Program-made: the position numbers and the translations under genes
The notes under the pieces: model-generated
The model's input: the letters and a program-made list of their open reading frames with translations, nothing else
The model's database searches: none
Told to the model about the DNA's origin: nothing
Source of the DNA: VXNE01 sp965116625
Lineage (GTDB): Bacteria > Pseudomonadota > Gammaproteobacteria > Pseudomonadales > Azotimanducaceae
NCBI GenBank assembly: GCA_965116625.1
Contig: OZ220717.1
Span: 1,550,001 to 1,614,000, forward strand
Length of the DNA stretch: 64,000 nt
Reading direction: 5' to 3'
Shown here: piece by piece, positions 33,841-46,648 of the stretch
Numbering within the stretch: the stretch's first letter is position 1
Layout: every line of letters begins with the position of its first letter

Positions 33841-34836
33841 ATGTCGGAGGTGTATCGGATCATCGGCGCGGAGGAATCGCCGTATTCGGTCAAGGTGCGG
33901 GCGTACTTCCGCTACAAGGGGATTCCGCACGAATGGCTGTCGCGTGTCGAAGCTTCCCAGTTGTTCGACCGGCACGCGCGGCTGCCGCTCGTTCCCCTGG
34001 TGGTGACACCGGACGAGCACGGCATGCAGGACTCGACACCGATCATCGATGCGCTGGAACCGAAGTTCGCCGACCCCGGCATCCATCCCCCGGAGACCGT
34101 CTCCGCGTTCGTTTCGACGCTGCTCGAGGAGTTCGGCGACGAGTGGGGCAACAAGTGGATGTTCCACCTGCGCTGGGCGCGGGAGATCGACCAGGTCGGC
34201 TGCGCCCGCAGGCTCGCGGCGATGATGCGGCCGAACGCGGCGAAGGAGGAAATCGAGGAGGTTGCGAAGGTGGTTCGGGAACGGATGGTCAACCGCGTCT
34301 GGTTCGTCGGTTCAAACGCCGTGACGGCGCCGCAGATCGAACAGTCCTTCAGGGAGGCGCTAGGCTTCCTTGAAGCGCACCTCTCGGATCGCCCGTACCT
34401 CTTCGGCGGACGCCCGGCATTCGCCGACTTCGGACTCTGGGGACAGATCTACACCGCCCGGCGCGATCACACGCCGAGGCAGATCATCGAGGCCACCGCA
34501 CCCAGCGTCTCGGCCTGGGTGGACCGCATGCTGGAGCCCGGGATTGAGGGTGGGTTCGAGCCCTGGGACTCGCTGGCGCCTTCGCTGACACCCCTGCTCG
34601 CGGACCAGGTGGGCGCGATGTTCCTGCCCTGGAGTGCCGCGAACGCTGCTGCCATCGACGCTGGCGAGGAGGAGTTCACGGTGCAACTCAAGGGCAACGC
34701 GTGGACGCAGAAGCCGCAGAAGTACCATGCGCGTTCGCTCGGGGTGCTGAAATCGAAATACCAGCGCGTCAGCAGCGACGAACGCCTGAACGCAGTGCTG
34801 CGCGAGACGGGTTGCTTCGACTACCTGACTGCCTGA
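33841..34836 (+). CDS. Glutathione S-transferase family protein
   Basis: This protein of about 331 residues has a thioredoxin-fold N-terminal domain (YRIIGAEESPYSVKVRAYFRYKGIPHEW, then LPLVPLVVTPDEHGMQDSTPIIDALE with the cis-Pro and the D-S glutathione contact) and a helical C-terminal domain (LGFLEAHLSDRPYLFGGRPAFADFGLWGQ). An extra C-terminal extension of about 80 residues follows. ATG 33841 has GGAGACGG seven bases before it; ATG 33811 overlaps the methylase stop and would add ten residues. Function is detoxification or an unknown thiol transfer. Confidence 0.85.
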   Translation: MSEVYRIIGAEESPYSVKVRAYFRYKGIPHEWLSRVEASQLFDRHARLPLVPLVVTPDEHGMQDSTPIIDALEPKFADPGIHPPETVSAFVSTLLEEFGDEWGNKWMFHLRWAREIDQVGCARRLAAMMRPNAAKEEIEEVAKVVRERMVNRVWFVGSNAVTAPQIEQSFREALGFLEAHLSDRPYLFGGRPAFADFGLWGQIYTARRDHTPRQIIEATAPSVSAWVDRMLEPGIEGGFEPWDSLAPSLTPLLADQVGAMFLPWSAANAAAIDAGEEEFTVQLKGNAWTQKPQKYHARSLGVLKSKYQRVSSDERLNAVLRETGCFDYLTA

Positions 34837-34839
34837 ACT

Positions 34840-35311
34840 CTAGTAAGGCGTGCCGTCCTTGCGCGAAAACTGCCACGTTCCGTTTTCTGCAAAGGTGGCC
34901 TGGATGTCGTCGTCAGGATACCTGACCTGGTCTCCCCGGGTCCGGTCTCCGATCTCGAGGTAGAGCACGTCCGCGCCGGTGTTGTTGACCAGGTGATGAG
35001 CCTCGCCCCGCGCGGCAAAACCCACGCACATGCCCGGTGACAGCTTGTTCTCTCCCGACTCGGTGACGAGCGTGGGTTCACCCTCGACGATGTAAACCAG
35101 TTCGTCCTGCCTGCTGTGCGAGTGCATCAGTGCCGACTGTCCGCCGGGCGCGAGCCTGGTGAGGTTCACGCCGAACTTCGTGAGACTGAAATGCTCTCCC
35201 AACCGTCTTTTCTCGCGAAGGGCCACGCGCGCCGCGAAGGGTTCGGGGTAGCTGGACGCTTTTGCCGCCGGGGGAACGTCGATGGCGGCAAGAGGTGCCG
35301 CTCGTTTGCGT

Positions 35312-35319
<8 letters not shown>
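34840..35319 (-). CDS. Cupin domain protein
   Basis: This 159-residue single-cupin protein has conserved metal-binding motif 1 in SALMHSHSRQDELVYIVEGEPTLV (two His and a Glu) and motif 2 around GMCVGFAARGEAHHLVNNTG (His). The pattern matches cupin_2 proteins with unassigned function, some of which bind sugars or act as isomerases or dioxygenases. Its start overlaps the acnA stop by 8 bases, so it is translated from the same mRNA. It is convergent with the GST gene, with a 3-base gap. Confidence 0.83.
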
Positions 35320-38002
<2,683 letters not shown>

Positions 38003-38134
38003 GGGGGCTCGGAGGTTTAGGGAGCGCGTATTTTGCCAGAAACGCGACGGCGCCCGGGCGTTCCGGCCCGGTGCAGCCAGAATCGCCGATTCGCCGCTAC
38101 CTTTCGCGTCCCGGAAGCGTTAATCTGATCGCCA

Positions 38135-39940
38135 ATGGCCGGTCTGATTCCGCAGTCCTTCATCAATGATCTGCTCCAGCGGATCGACATCGTCGACCTC
38201 ATCGACACGCGGGTGAAACTGACCAAGGCCGGGAAGTCCTACAAGGCCTGCTGTCCCTTCCACCAGGAGAAGACCCCCTCGTTCATCGTCAACCCGGACC
38301 GGGGTGGCTACAAGTGCTTCGGCTGTGGCGCCGGCGGTACGGCAATCACCTTCCTGATGGAGCACGACCGGATGGAGTTCGTCGAGGCGGTCGAGGCGCT
38401 GGCGGCCATCGCCCACGTCGAGGTGCCGAGGGAAGGCGGCGGGCGGATCGAGAAACCCGATACGGGGCTCTACGAGGTGCTGGACAAGGCGGCGAAGCTG
38501 TACCGCGAAGCCCTGCGCGACCATACCGAGGCGATTGACTACCTGAAGGGGCGCGGTCTCGATGGCAGGACCGCGGCGAGGTACGGCATCGGGTTTGCGC
38601 CGCCGGGATGGGATTTCCTGAAGACCCGGCTGGACGCGGAACCGGACGAGATGGTCGCGGCTGGGCTGGTGGCGCGGAACGACGCGGGCCGTACCTACGA
38701 CCGGTTCAGGGCCCGGATCATGTTCCCGATTCGCGATTCGAGGGGCCGCGTGGTGGCTTTCGGCGGACGCCTCCTGTCCGATGCGGAAGACGGTCCCAAG
38801 TACCTGAACTCACCGGAGACGTCGGTCTTCCACAAGGCGCGCGAGCTTTACGGACTCTACGAGGCCAGGCACTCCGCGCAGCGGGGCAGCGGGCTTGACC
38901 GGCTGATCGTGGTCGAAGGGTACATGGACGTGGTCGCCCTGGCCCGGAACGGGATACGGAACGCCGTCGCGACCCTGGGCACTGCCGTCGGTACCGAGCA
39001 CTTCGAGCGGCTCTACCGAAACACGTCCGAAGTGGTGTGCTGTTTTGACGGTGACCGGGCGGGCAGGCAGGCGGCGTGGCGTGCGCTGGAGGCGAGCCTT
39101 CCGTCATTGCGCGACGGCCGCCAGTGCAAGTTCGTCTTCCTGCCGGAGGGTGAGGACCCCGACAGCCTCGTCAGGAGCGAGGGCAGGGAGCACCTGGAGG
39201 AGCAGGTTGCGGGTGCCAAACCCGCCGTGGACTATCTCCTCGAATCGCTGTCGGAAGGGCTCGACCTCGCATCCATGGACGCCCGCGCCCGGCTTTGCGA
39301 ACTCGCCAGGCCATTTGTTTCCCGTATCCCGAGAGGGGTCTTGAGGAGCCTGCTGGTCGATCGGCTCGCCCGCATCGCGGAACTGGACCCCGATGTGATC
39401 GACCCGCCGTCGGCGGATACCGGCCAACGGCGCGTTGAAGAGCCGCCGCCGCCCGATCCCGGGCCGGCGCCCGCAGCCCGCACGACGGGACTCGACCTGT
39501 GGTTGCTGCGTTGCCTGATGCACAATCCGGCGGTGCTCCAACAGCTGGACGCATCGCTTGTCGGCGATCTGTTCGATGTCACCGACGACGATTCGCTGTT
39601 CCTTCGGGTGGCACGGTGCGTGGCGAAGTACGGCGACGACGATGTCTCGGTCCTGTTGGCGCGTTTTGTCCACGAACCGGTCTACGATGAACTGCGTGAC
39701 CTGGCTGACGCCGAACAGCTACTTGATGCCAACGCCCTGGAAACGGAATTTGTCTCCCGGGTCACGCTCTATCTGCACAACCGGGCGCGTCGACAGGCGC
39801 GCGCCCTGGTTGATTCGATCAGGAACGACCCCACAAAGGAGAATGTCGCGCGATGGAGCGCGTCGTGGGCTGCCAGAAGTGGAGTGGGCGACGTAAGCGC
39901 CGGGTCCTTATCCAATACGGAGCGGGCACCGGCAAAGTAG
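38135..39940 (+). CDS. dnaG: DNA primase
   Basis: This 601-residue primase makes RNA primers at the fork. The N-terminal CHC2 zinc ribbon has Cys40, His43, Cys61 and Cys64. The TOPRIM core has VVEGYMDVVALA with the catalytic Glu and CFDGDRAGRQAAWRAL with the D-x-D. A C-terminal helicase-binding domain (LDLWLLRCLMHNPAVL onward) completes it. rpsU, which often precedes dnaG in Gammaproteobacteria, is absent. No clear Shine-Dalgarno precedes ATG 38135; TAATCT at 38121-38126 lies 8 bases before it, hinting at a leaderless transcript. rpoD follows after 96 bases. Confidence 0.97.
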   Translation: MAGLIPQSFINDLLQRIDIVDLIDTRVKLTKAGKSYKACCPFHQEKTPSFIVNPDRGGYKCFGCGAGGTAITFLMEHDRMEFVEAVEALAAIAHVEVPREGGGRIEKPDTGLYEVLDKAAKLYREALRDHTEAIDYLKGRGLDGRTAARYGIGFAPPGWDFLKTRLDAEPDEMVAAGLVARNDAGRTYDRFRARIMFPIRDSRGRVVAFGGRLLSDAEDGPKYLNSPETSVFHKARELYGLYEARHSAQRGSGLDRLIVVEGYMDVVALARNGIRNAVATLGTAVGTEHFERLYRNTSEVVCCFDGDRAGRQAAWRALEASLPSLRDGRQCKFVFLPEGEDPDSLVRSEGREHLEEQVAGAKPAVDYLLESLSEGLDLASMDARARLCELARPFVSRIPRGVLRSLLVDRLARIAELDPDVIDPPSADTGQRRVEEPPPPDPGPAPAARTTGLDLWLLRCLMHNPAVLQQLDASLVGDLFDVTDDDSLFLRVARCVAKYGDDDVSVLLARFVHEPVYDELRDLADAEQLLDANALETEFVSRVTLYLHNRARRQARALVDSIRNDPTKENVARWSASWAARSGVGDVSAGSLSNTERAPAK

Positions 39941-39985
39941 GGGCATGGAAGAAACCCCGCGGCACCGACGTCATGGGGAAGCATG

Positions 39986-39991
39986 TATAAT
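39986..39991 (+). promoter_or_regulatory. Candidate -10 element of an rpoD promoter
   Basis: A perfect TATAAT lies 46 bases before the rpoD start codon, in the 96-base gap after dnaG. No good TTGACA match is found at 16-18 bases upstream, so assignment rests on the -10 alone. It would give rpoD its own transcript in addition to read-through from dnaG. Confidence 0.4.
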
Positions 39992-40036
39992 TGAGCGTTT
40001 GTCCGCCAGGGCAAATCGTATCCACATCGAGGGGTT

Positions 40037-41863
<1,827 letters not shown>

Positions 41864-41895
41864 GGCCAGAGGTCTTCCATTGCCCTACCGTCAGC

Positions 41896-41925
41896 TTGGA
41901 GCAGAATCCGGGCTGGCGGTAGACT
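41896..41925 (+). promoter_or_regulatory. Candidate promoter of the tRNA gene
   Basis: TTGGAG (41896-41901) and TAGACT (41920-41925) are separated by 18 bases, each matching the sigma-70 consensus at four of six positions. The -10 ends 10 bases before the tRNA 5' end. It lies in the short gap between rpoD and the tRNA. Confidence 0.45.
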
Positions 41926-41935
41926 GTTCCATCAA

Positions 41936-42012
41936 GGGCCCATAGCTCAGTTGGTCAGAGCGCTCGACTCATAATCGATCGGTCCCAGGTTCGAGTCCTG
42001 GTGGGCCCACCA
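41936..42012 (+). tRNA. tRNA with CAU anticodon, probably tRNA-Ile2 (lysidine type)
   Basis: The 77-base cloverleaf has acceptor GGGCCCA/TGGGCCC, D-stem GCTC/GAGC, anticodon loop CTCATAA with CAT, T-arm CCAGG TTCGAGT CCTGG and encoded CCA (42010-42012). A CAU anticodon can be initiator Met, elongator Met or Ile2. The anticodon arm CGACTCATAATCG is the same as in E. coli Ile2 genes and differs from elongator Met (TCACTCATAATGA). The position directly after rpoD matches ileX of E. coli. The first base pair is G-C, unlike an initiator. Decoding AUA needs TilS modification. Confidence 0.85.
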
Positions 42013-42113
42013 AACTTCCCTCTCCCTGGTGTCCGCCAGGCGTTCCTTGCGCAAAGCACGGTTGCCCGTAGACTGTCCGGCCAACAACATCAGAGAAGCT
42101 GCCGAGGCCACCC

Positions 42114-43214
42114 ATGTCCGACGCCGACACCTGGCAGACGGTTGCCGCATTCCTCACGCCGGTAGCCATCTTCGTGATCCTGCTGGTGCTGCATGTGGTG
42201 CTCCCGTCGCGCCATGTCGATGGTTATGCATATCGCGGGGCTGGGGGAACGCCCCGGTATCGCCTGAACGGCATTACGGTCTTTATCGTCGCTCTTGGAA
42301 TCTGGTGGCTGGAGCTGACCCTGGCGCCGCTCGGCTGGCTCTGGCAGGTGAAGTGGCACGTGCTTGCCGGTGCCGTCGCCCTCAGCATCGTGCTTACCGC
42401 CTGGTTGGTCCTCCGCGCTCCCGCAGACGACCGGAGCCTTTGGGTCCAGTGGATCGAGGGCCGTTCCCGCAATGTGCAGATTGGCGGGCAGGTCGACGTC
42501 AAGATGTTCATGTACATCTTCGGGGGCACGTTGCTCGCGCTGAACGCGGCATCCAGCGCCGCGTATCACTACGGGCTGTATGGCGAGGCGGTGAACCTCG
42601 GCCTGTTGCTGCATGCCGCGATGTGGGTCTGGTTCGTGGCGGATTACTTCTGCTTCGAGCGCGTGCAGCTTTTCACCTTCGACATCTTCGAGGAGCGCCT
42701 CGGCTTCAAGCTCATCGTGGGCTGCCTCGCGGTCTACCCCTGCCTGTATCCCGTGGGGCTGTGGGGCACGGCACACCTGCCGGCGCCCGATATCGACCCG
42801 TCGTGGAACGTGCTCTGGCTGGGCGGTTCTGCCGCCATCTTCCTCCTCGGCTGGGTGATCAGCCGGGGCGCCAACCTGCAGAAGTACACCTTCAAGCAGT
42901 TCCCCGAGCGGCCATTCCTGGGCTTCCTCAAGCCCGCTACCGTCACGGACGGCGAACGCAAGATCCTGTGCAGCGGGTTCTGGGGGCTGGCGCGGCACAT
43001 GAACTACACCGGCGAGATCCTGGCGGCGCTCGGCATGGCGCTGGCGCTGGGACACTTCACCAACGCATGGGCCTGGGTCTATTTCGTTTACCTGACGGTC
43101 TTCTTCATCGCCCGGGAGCGCATCGACGACCGCCGTTGTGAGGGCAAGTACGGCGAACTGTGGACGCAGTACCGGTCGAAAGTTCGCTATCGGCTGGTTC
43201 CGGGGGTCTATTGA
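42114..43214 (+). CDS. ERG4/ERG24-family sterol reductase homologue
   Basis: This 366-residue membrane protein has about 9-10 helices. The C-terminal signature of the ERG4/ERG24 family is clear: SGFWGLARHMNYTGEILAALGMALALG, then FIARERIDDRRCEGKYGELWTQYRSKVRYRLVPGVY (the NADPH-side K-Y-G-x-x-W-x-x-Y). GGQVDVKMFMYIFGG and AAMWVWFVADYFCFERV match other conserved loops. Eukaryotic relatives reduce the C14-15 or C24(28) double bonds of sterols, and bacterial homologues occur in sterol makers and in intracellular bacteria. It follows the tRNA and overlaps the convergent tag gene by 7 bases. Its occurrence near a mevalonate operon makes isoprenoid/sterol chemistry plausible but unproven. Confidence 0.85.
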   Translation: MSDADTWQTVAAFLTPVAIFVILLVLHVVLPSRHVDGYAYRGAGGTPRYRLNGITVFIVALGIWWLELTLAPLGWLWQVKWHVLAGAVALSIVLTAWLVLRAPADDRSLWVQWIEGRSRNVQIGGQVDVKMFMYIFGGTLLALNAASSAAYHYGLYGEAVNLGLLLHAAMWVWFVADYFCFERVQLFTFDIFEERLGFKLIVGCLAVYPCLYPVGLWGTAHLPAPDIDPSWNVLWLGGSAAIFLLGWVISRGANLQKYTFKQFPERPFLGFLKPATVTDGERKILCSGFWGLARHMNYTGEILAALGMALALGHFTNAWAWVYFVYLTVFFIARERIDDRRCEGKYGELWTQYRSKVRYRLVPGVY

Positions 43215-43777
43215 TCCGTGTAGCGGAAGCAGCTTGTGACATGGTCGTTGACGAGGCCGGCCGACTGCATGAGGGCGTAGCAGATCGTCGGACCGACGAA
43301 GGAGAATCCGTAGCTCCTCAGCGCTTTGCTCATCGCTTGGGACTCCGCTGTCTGTGCCGGTAATTCGGAGACGTCGCGGTAGGCGTTCAGCCGAGGTTCG
43401 CCGCCCACGAAGTTCCAGAGAAAGACGTCAAGCGAGCCGTGCTCCTTCTGCAGGCGAATCGTCGCCCGCGCGTTGGCTATCGCGGCACCGATCTTGGCCC
43501 GGTTCCGGATGATGCGCGCGTCGGCCAGCAAGCGCTCACGATCGGATTGTCCATACGCGGCGACGCGGGCAATGTCGAAGCCGTCGAAGGCGGCGCGGTA
43601 GCCCTCGCGCCTGTGCAGGATCGTGCGCCACGAGAGGCCGGCCTGCGCACCTTCCAGGACGAGCAGTTCGAAGAGGGCACGGTCATCGTGCAACGGGACG
43701 CCCCACTCCTCGTCGTGGTAGCGCCGCATGAGAGGGTCATCCCCCGCCCAGCCACACCGAACAGGCGTATCGGCCAT
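43208..43777 (-). CDS. tag: 3-methyladenine DNA glycosylase I
   Basis: This 189-residue base-excision repair enzyme starts with RCGWAGDDPLMRRYHDEEWGVPLHDDRALFELLVLEGAQAGLSW, the standard Tag opening with the Trp and Glu that recognise 3-methyladenine and the first zinc Cys. RIIRNRAKIGAAIANARA and SYGFSFVGPTICYALMQSAGLVNDH with a late Cys/His (HVTSCFRY) complete the zinc-binding fold. Its ATG shares one base with the stop of the SMUG1-type glycosylase (TGATG), so two DNA repair glycosylases are translationally coupled. Confidence 0.94.
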   Translation of the reverse strand: MADTPVRCGWAGDDPLMRRYHDEEWGVPLHDDRALFELLVLEGAQAGLSWRTILHRREGYRAAFDGFDIARVAAYGQSDRERLLADARIIRNRAKIGAAIANARATIRLQKEHGSLDVFLWNFVGGEPRLNAYRDVSELPAQTAESQAMSKALRSYGFSFVGPTICYALMQSAGLVNDHVTSCFRYTDQ

Positions 43778-44523
43778 CAGGGCAGTTCGACGCCGAGATC
43801 GGCCAGTTGTTGCTCCACCTGCGGTGCCCAGCCGCGATTGGCGGCAGGGCTTGCCGGGCTCGGATGCAGGATGTGGCCGATCCGTACTGTGTCGCCCAGG
43901 ACCGCGCGGGCGCGTTGTTCGCCAAACCGTCCAACGCCGAGGATCAGACGTGGTTCGAGGAAGCGGACGATCTCTGCCAGACCCCGGTCGCAGGCCTCGT
44001 AAAGCGGGGCACGCTCCTGCGCCGGGAGCTTGTCCGGTGTGCGGTTGCGTCCGGTCGCTTCGAGGAACGCGAGAGGACAGTAGTTCCAGACGAAGAACCG
44101 CCGAAAGAAGACATCCGCAGTTCCGAAGCGTTCCCTTGCCCAGCCCCACAGACGTTGTCCGCTCACCTCGCTGCGGGTGCAGCAAAACCCTTCGACCGGG
44201 CGCTTCGGATGCTGATCCGGAGGAGGGTTGACGCCATCGGCGATGCCGAGCCAGTCACGGACCGAGGAGACCTCACCGAACGGAACCCCGGTCTGGACCA
44301 TGCCGTACGGGCCGGGATTCATGCCGACCAGGAGGATCTCCGCATCACGTCGGCAGTACCGGTCGAGGTATTGCCTGTGCGCTTCGAAAGCGTAGTCCAG
44401 CGGGTTGTAGACGTGATCCACGGGCGGGGCGAATTCACACCGTGCGGCAGCATGGCCAAGCGCCCGCGCGATGCTGGCCGGTGCGCAAGAATGATGCCGT
44501 TCGTCCTCTCGCGACGAAGCCAT
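43777..44523 (-). CDS. SMUG1-type uracil-DNA glycosylase
   Basis: This 248-residue member of uracil-DNA glycosylase family 3 has motif GMNPGPYGMVQTGVPFGEV, which is characteristic of SMUG1 (the Asn is catalytic). VWNYCPLAFLEATGRNRTPDKL follows, and HPSPASPAANRGW is the intercalating loop with the catalytic His. It removes uracil and oxidised pyrimidines. The location after rpoD-tRNA is where E. coli has mug, so a SMUG1-type enzyme may replace Mug/UDG here. The tag gene is coupled downstream. Upstream is the AT-rich 44524-44861 region. Confidence 0.9.
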   Translation of the reverse strand: MASSREDERHHSCAPASIARALGHAAARCEFAPPVDHVYNPLDYAFEAHRQYLDRYCRRDAEILLVGMNPGPYGMVQTGVPFGEVSSVRDWLGIADGVNPPPDQHPKRPVEGFCCTRSEVSGQRLWGWARERFGTADVFFRRFFVWNYCPLAFLEATGRNRTPDKLPAQERAPLYEACDRGLAEIVRFLEPRLILGVGRFGEQRARAVLGDTVRIGHILHPSPASPAANRGWAPQVEQQLADLGVELP

Positions 44524-44861
44524 TCATGCAACCCGTGTCAGAGGCTCGCATCGGAGCCGCAGGCAGTTAGGAAATGTCCCAAAAAGATGCCTTGGGGTTG
44601 AGGGTCTCTGTGGATAACTCTCTGTATAACTTATTGACATGGTTCTGAATTCTGCGGGACAGGATGATTCTCAAAATCTGCCAAATCGAAGAGAGGGAAT
44701 AACAATTCTTTTGTTTTCAGTACTTTAAAAGAAAAATCTGAATTGACAGTTTGAAACGTTTGCTTAAGTCACGATCCGACAAGGGGAGACCGCTTGGGTA
44801 TGGATAAAACCGGCCAAATGTTGTCGGCCCCCCAGCTTGCTGGCGGCCGGAGTCAGTTCCC
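44524..44861. other. AT-rich intergenic region with DnaA box (origin-like)
   Basis: This 338-base gap has no gene. TGTGGATAA at 44609-44617 is a perfect DnaA box, and a degenerate box, TCTGTATAA, follows at 44621-44629. From about 44630 to 44760 the sequence becomes strikingly AT-rich (for example AACAATTCTTTTGTTTTCAG and ACTTTAAAAGAAAAATC), as in a DNA-unwinding element. TTGACA occurs twice (44634-44639, 44743-44748) but without good -10 partners. The arrangement of box pair then AT-rich tract resembles a gammaproteobacterial oriC or a fragment of one. dnaA, dnaN, mnmG and rpmH are not nearby. Confidence 0.5.
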
Positions 44862-45713
44862 CTAGTGCATGAACGCGAACATGCGGCGGCGATACTGTTG
44901 CGCGAGTTCGGACCCCTTGCCCATGGCTGTCATGACCTTGATCATCGTCTTGCGTCCGATGTCCTCCCGGAACTTGCGATCGGTCCTCAGGATGGTCATG
45001 CAGTACTCCAGGGCGGCCTCGTAGTTTTCGTTTGCCGCCTCGCGAACCGCGGCGTCATACAGGGCGTCGAGGTCGTCTGCGCCCGGATCCGGTGTTGAAC
45101 TCCGGACGCTGCCGTCGATAGCCGAGGCCTCCTCCGCGATTTCAAGACGGGCGGCGGGCCGATCGCGTTCAGGAGTGTCCTCGGCGATCGACCCTAGCGC
45201 GACGCGTGCATCGTCCAGGTCGCCCTTGCGCACCAGCACGTCGGCCAGTTCCACCCTGAATGCGGGGTTGTTGGGTTCTTCCGCAAGTGCCTGCCGCAGC
45301 AGGGCGAGTGCGCTTTCCCAGTCCCGCGTGGCGACGAATCGCTCGAGACCTTCCTTGAGACGCTCACTGCCGGACATGGTCAGTTCGTCGATCATCTGGC
45401 GAAGCACCGCTTCGCCCTGGGGACCGTCGAGCTGGCTCGCAATCTGTCCGTTGACCACCGCCCTGATGCTGGGGATGCCCTGAACCCGCAGTTGCTGGGC
45501 CAGTTCGGGCGTTTGCGCGACATCGCAGAGGGCCAGCGCGAACTTGCCCTGGTACTGGTTGGCGAGCGTTTCGAGGTGGCGCTTCGTGTCCGTCGAAGGC
45601 GGAATCTGGTCCGTCCAGAACAGGAGGATGACGGGGGTTTCCTTCGAACGCTCGACAACGTCCGTGGCAAAGGATGGAAGCTCTACGTCAAAAACGGTGG
45701 GCTTGGCGTCCAT
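44862..45713 (-). CDS. cnoX: CnoX/YbbN-type thioredoxin-fold chaperone with TPRs
   Basis: This 283-residue protein has an N-terminal thioredoxin-like domain (residues 1 to about 110: TPVILLFWTDQIPPSTDTKRHLETLA, QGIPSIRAVVNGQ with cis-Pro) followed by TPR-like helices (WESALALLRQALAEEPNNPAFRVELADVLVRKGDLDDARVAL) and a YbbN C-terminal domain (LDALYDAAVREAANENYEAALEYCMTILRTDR). The redox motif is TDQIPPST, with no cysteine at all, so it cannot do disulfide exchange and is probably a holdase working with GroEL. It ends beside the AT-rich region. Confidence 0.88.
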   Translation of the reverse strand: MDAKPTVFDVELPSFATDVVERSKETPVILLFWTDQIPPSTDTKRHLETLANQYQGKFALALCDVAQTPELAQQLRVQGIPSIRAVVNGQIASQLDGPQGEAVLRQMIDELTMSGSERLKEGLERFVATRDWESALALLRQALAEEPNNPAFRVELADVLVRKGDLDDARVALGSIAEDTPERDRPAARLEIAEEASAIDGSVRSSTPDPGADDLDALYDAAVREAANENYEAALEYCMTILRTDRKFREDIGRKTMIKVMTAMGKGSELAQQYRRRMFAFMH

Positions 45714-45919
45714 GCATGGGTTCTTGAGAAAACACCGGATTCTATCCCAACCACTGGAGGTTGGTGTGGAAGTGCGTCGCTGGCGGGGGAGGTCGCCTGA
45801 CCGTCAGCGATTGGCCGCCAAGGATGTCTGGTCCTTTGCGGGAGAAACGCCGCCGCTCATGAGGACAGGTCCGCCCCGCGTTGCGGGGGCGCGGGGCGGC
45901 CGGTTGCGGTTTGAGGGCG

Positions 45920-46579
45920 CTACTGGGGCTGCGGCACTATGCGGATATAAGGTTTCGGTGAATCCCAGCCGTCCGGGTATCGCTCTTTCGCCTCTTCGTC
46001 CGAGACCGCGGGCACGATGATGACGTCGTCACCGTGTTTCCAGTTCACCGGCGTCGCCACCTGGTGACTGGCGGTGAGCTGGCACGAATCGAGCAAGCGC
46101 AGCACCTCATCGAAGTTCCTGCCCGTGCTCATGGGATACGTGAGCATCGCCTTGATGGTCTTGTCGGGACCGATCACGAAGACCGAACGGACGGTGGCGT
46201 TATCGACCGGCGTCCGGCCCTCCGAGGTGTCGCCGGCGTCTTCGGGCAGCATGTCGTAGAGCTTTGCGACGCTCAAGTCCGGGTCGCCGATCATCGGGTA
46301 GTTGACGGCATTGCCCTGGGTTTCCTCGATGTCCTTCGCCCACTCGGCGTGGTTGTCGACCGGGTCGACCGACAGCCCTATGACCTTGCAGTTGCGAGCC
46401 TGGAACTCCGGCTCGAGACCCGCCATGTAGCCGAGTTCCGTCGTGCATACCGGCGTGAAGTCCTTCGGATGCGAGAAGAGGATCGTCCACCCGTCCCCGA
46501 TCCATTCGTGAAAGCTGATTTCGCCCTGTGTCGTCTGGGCGACGAAGTCAGGGGCTTCGGAGTTGATTCTCAATGCCAT
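45920..46579 (-). CDS. 1-Cys peroxiredoxin (Prx6 type)
   Basis: This 219-residue peroxidase reduces hydrogen peroxide and organic peroxides. The peroxidatic Cys is in FSHPKDFTPVCTTELG, the conserved Arg in NATVRSVFVIGPDKTIKAML, and the long C-terminal dimerisation extension (TPVNWKHGDDVIIVPAVSDEEAKERYPDGW) is typical of the Prx6 group. The resolving Cys of 2-Cys enzymes is absent. It is a single gene, with about 200 non-coding bases between it and cnoX. Confidence 0.94.
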   Translation of the reverse strand: MALRINSEAPDFVAQTTQGEISFHEWIGDGWTILFSHPKDFTPVCTTELGYMAGLEPEFQARNCKVIGLSVDPVDNHAEWAKDIEETQGNAVNYPMIGDPDLSVAKLYDMLPEDAGDTSEGRTPVDNATVRSVFVIGPDKTIKAMLTYPMSTGRNFDEVLRLLDSCQLTASHQVATPVNWKHGDDVIIVPAVSDEEAKERYPDGWDSPKPYIRIVPQPQ

Positions 46580-46648
46580 GGCTTCCTCCTTGGGTCCGAA
46601 CGGGAAAGGCTATCAGCTTGGCGCGCGCGCCGCCTATCACGATCGGCT

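Noticed and set aside
32927..34836. A restriction-modification system around the D12 methylase
   Set aside because: The adjacent genes are a glutathione S-transferase and a beta-lactamase-like hydrolase; no endonuclease is present.
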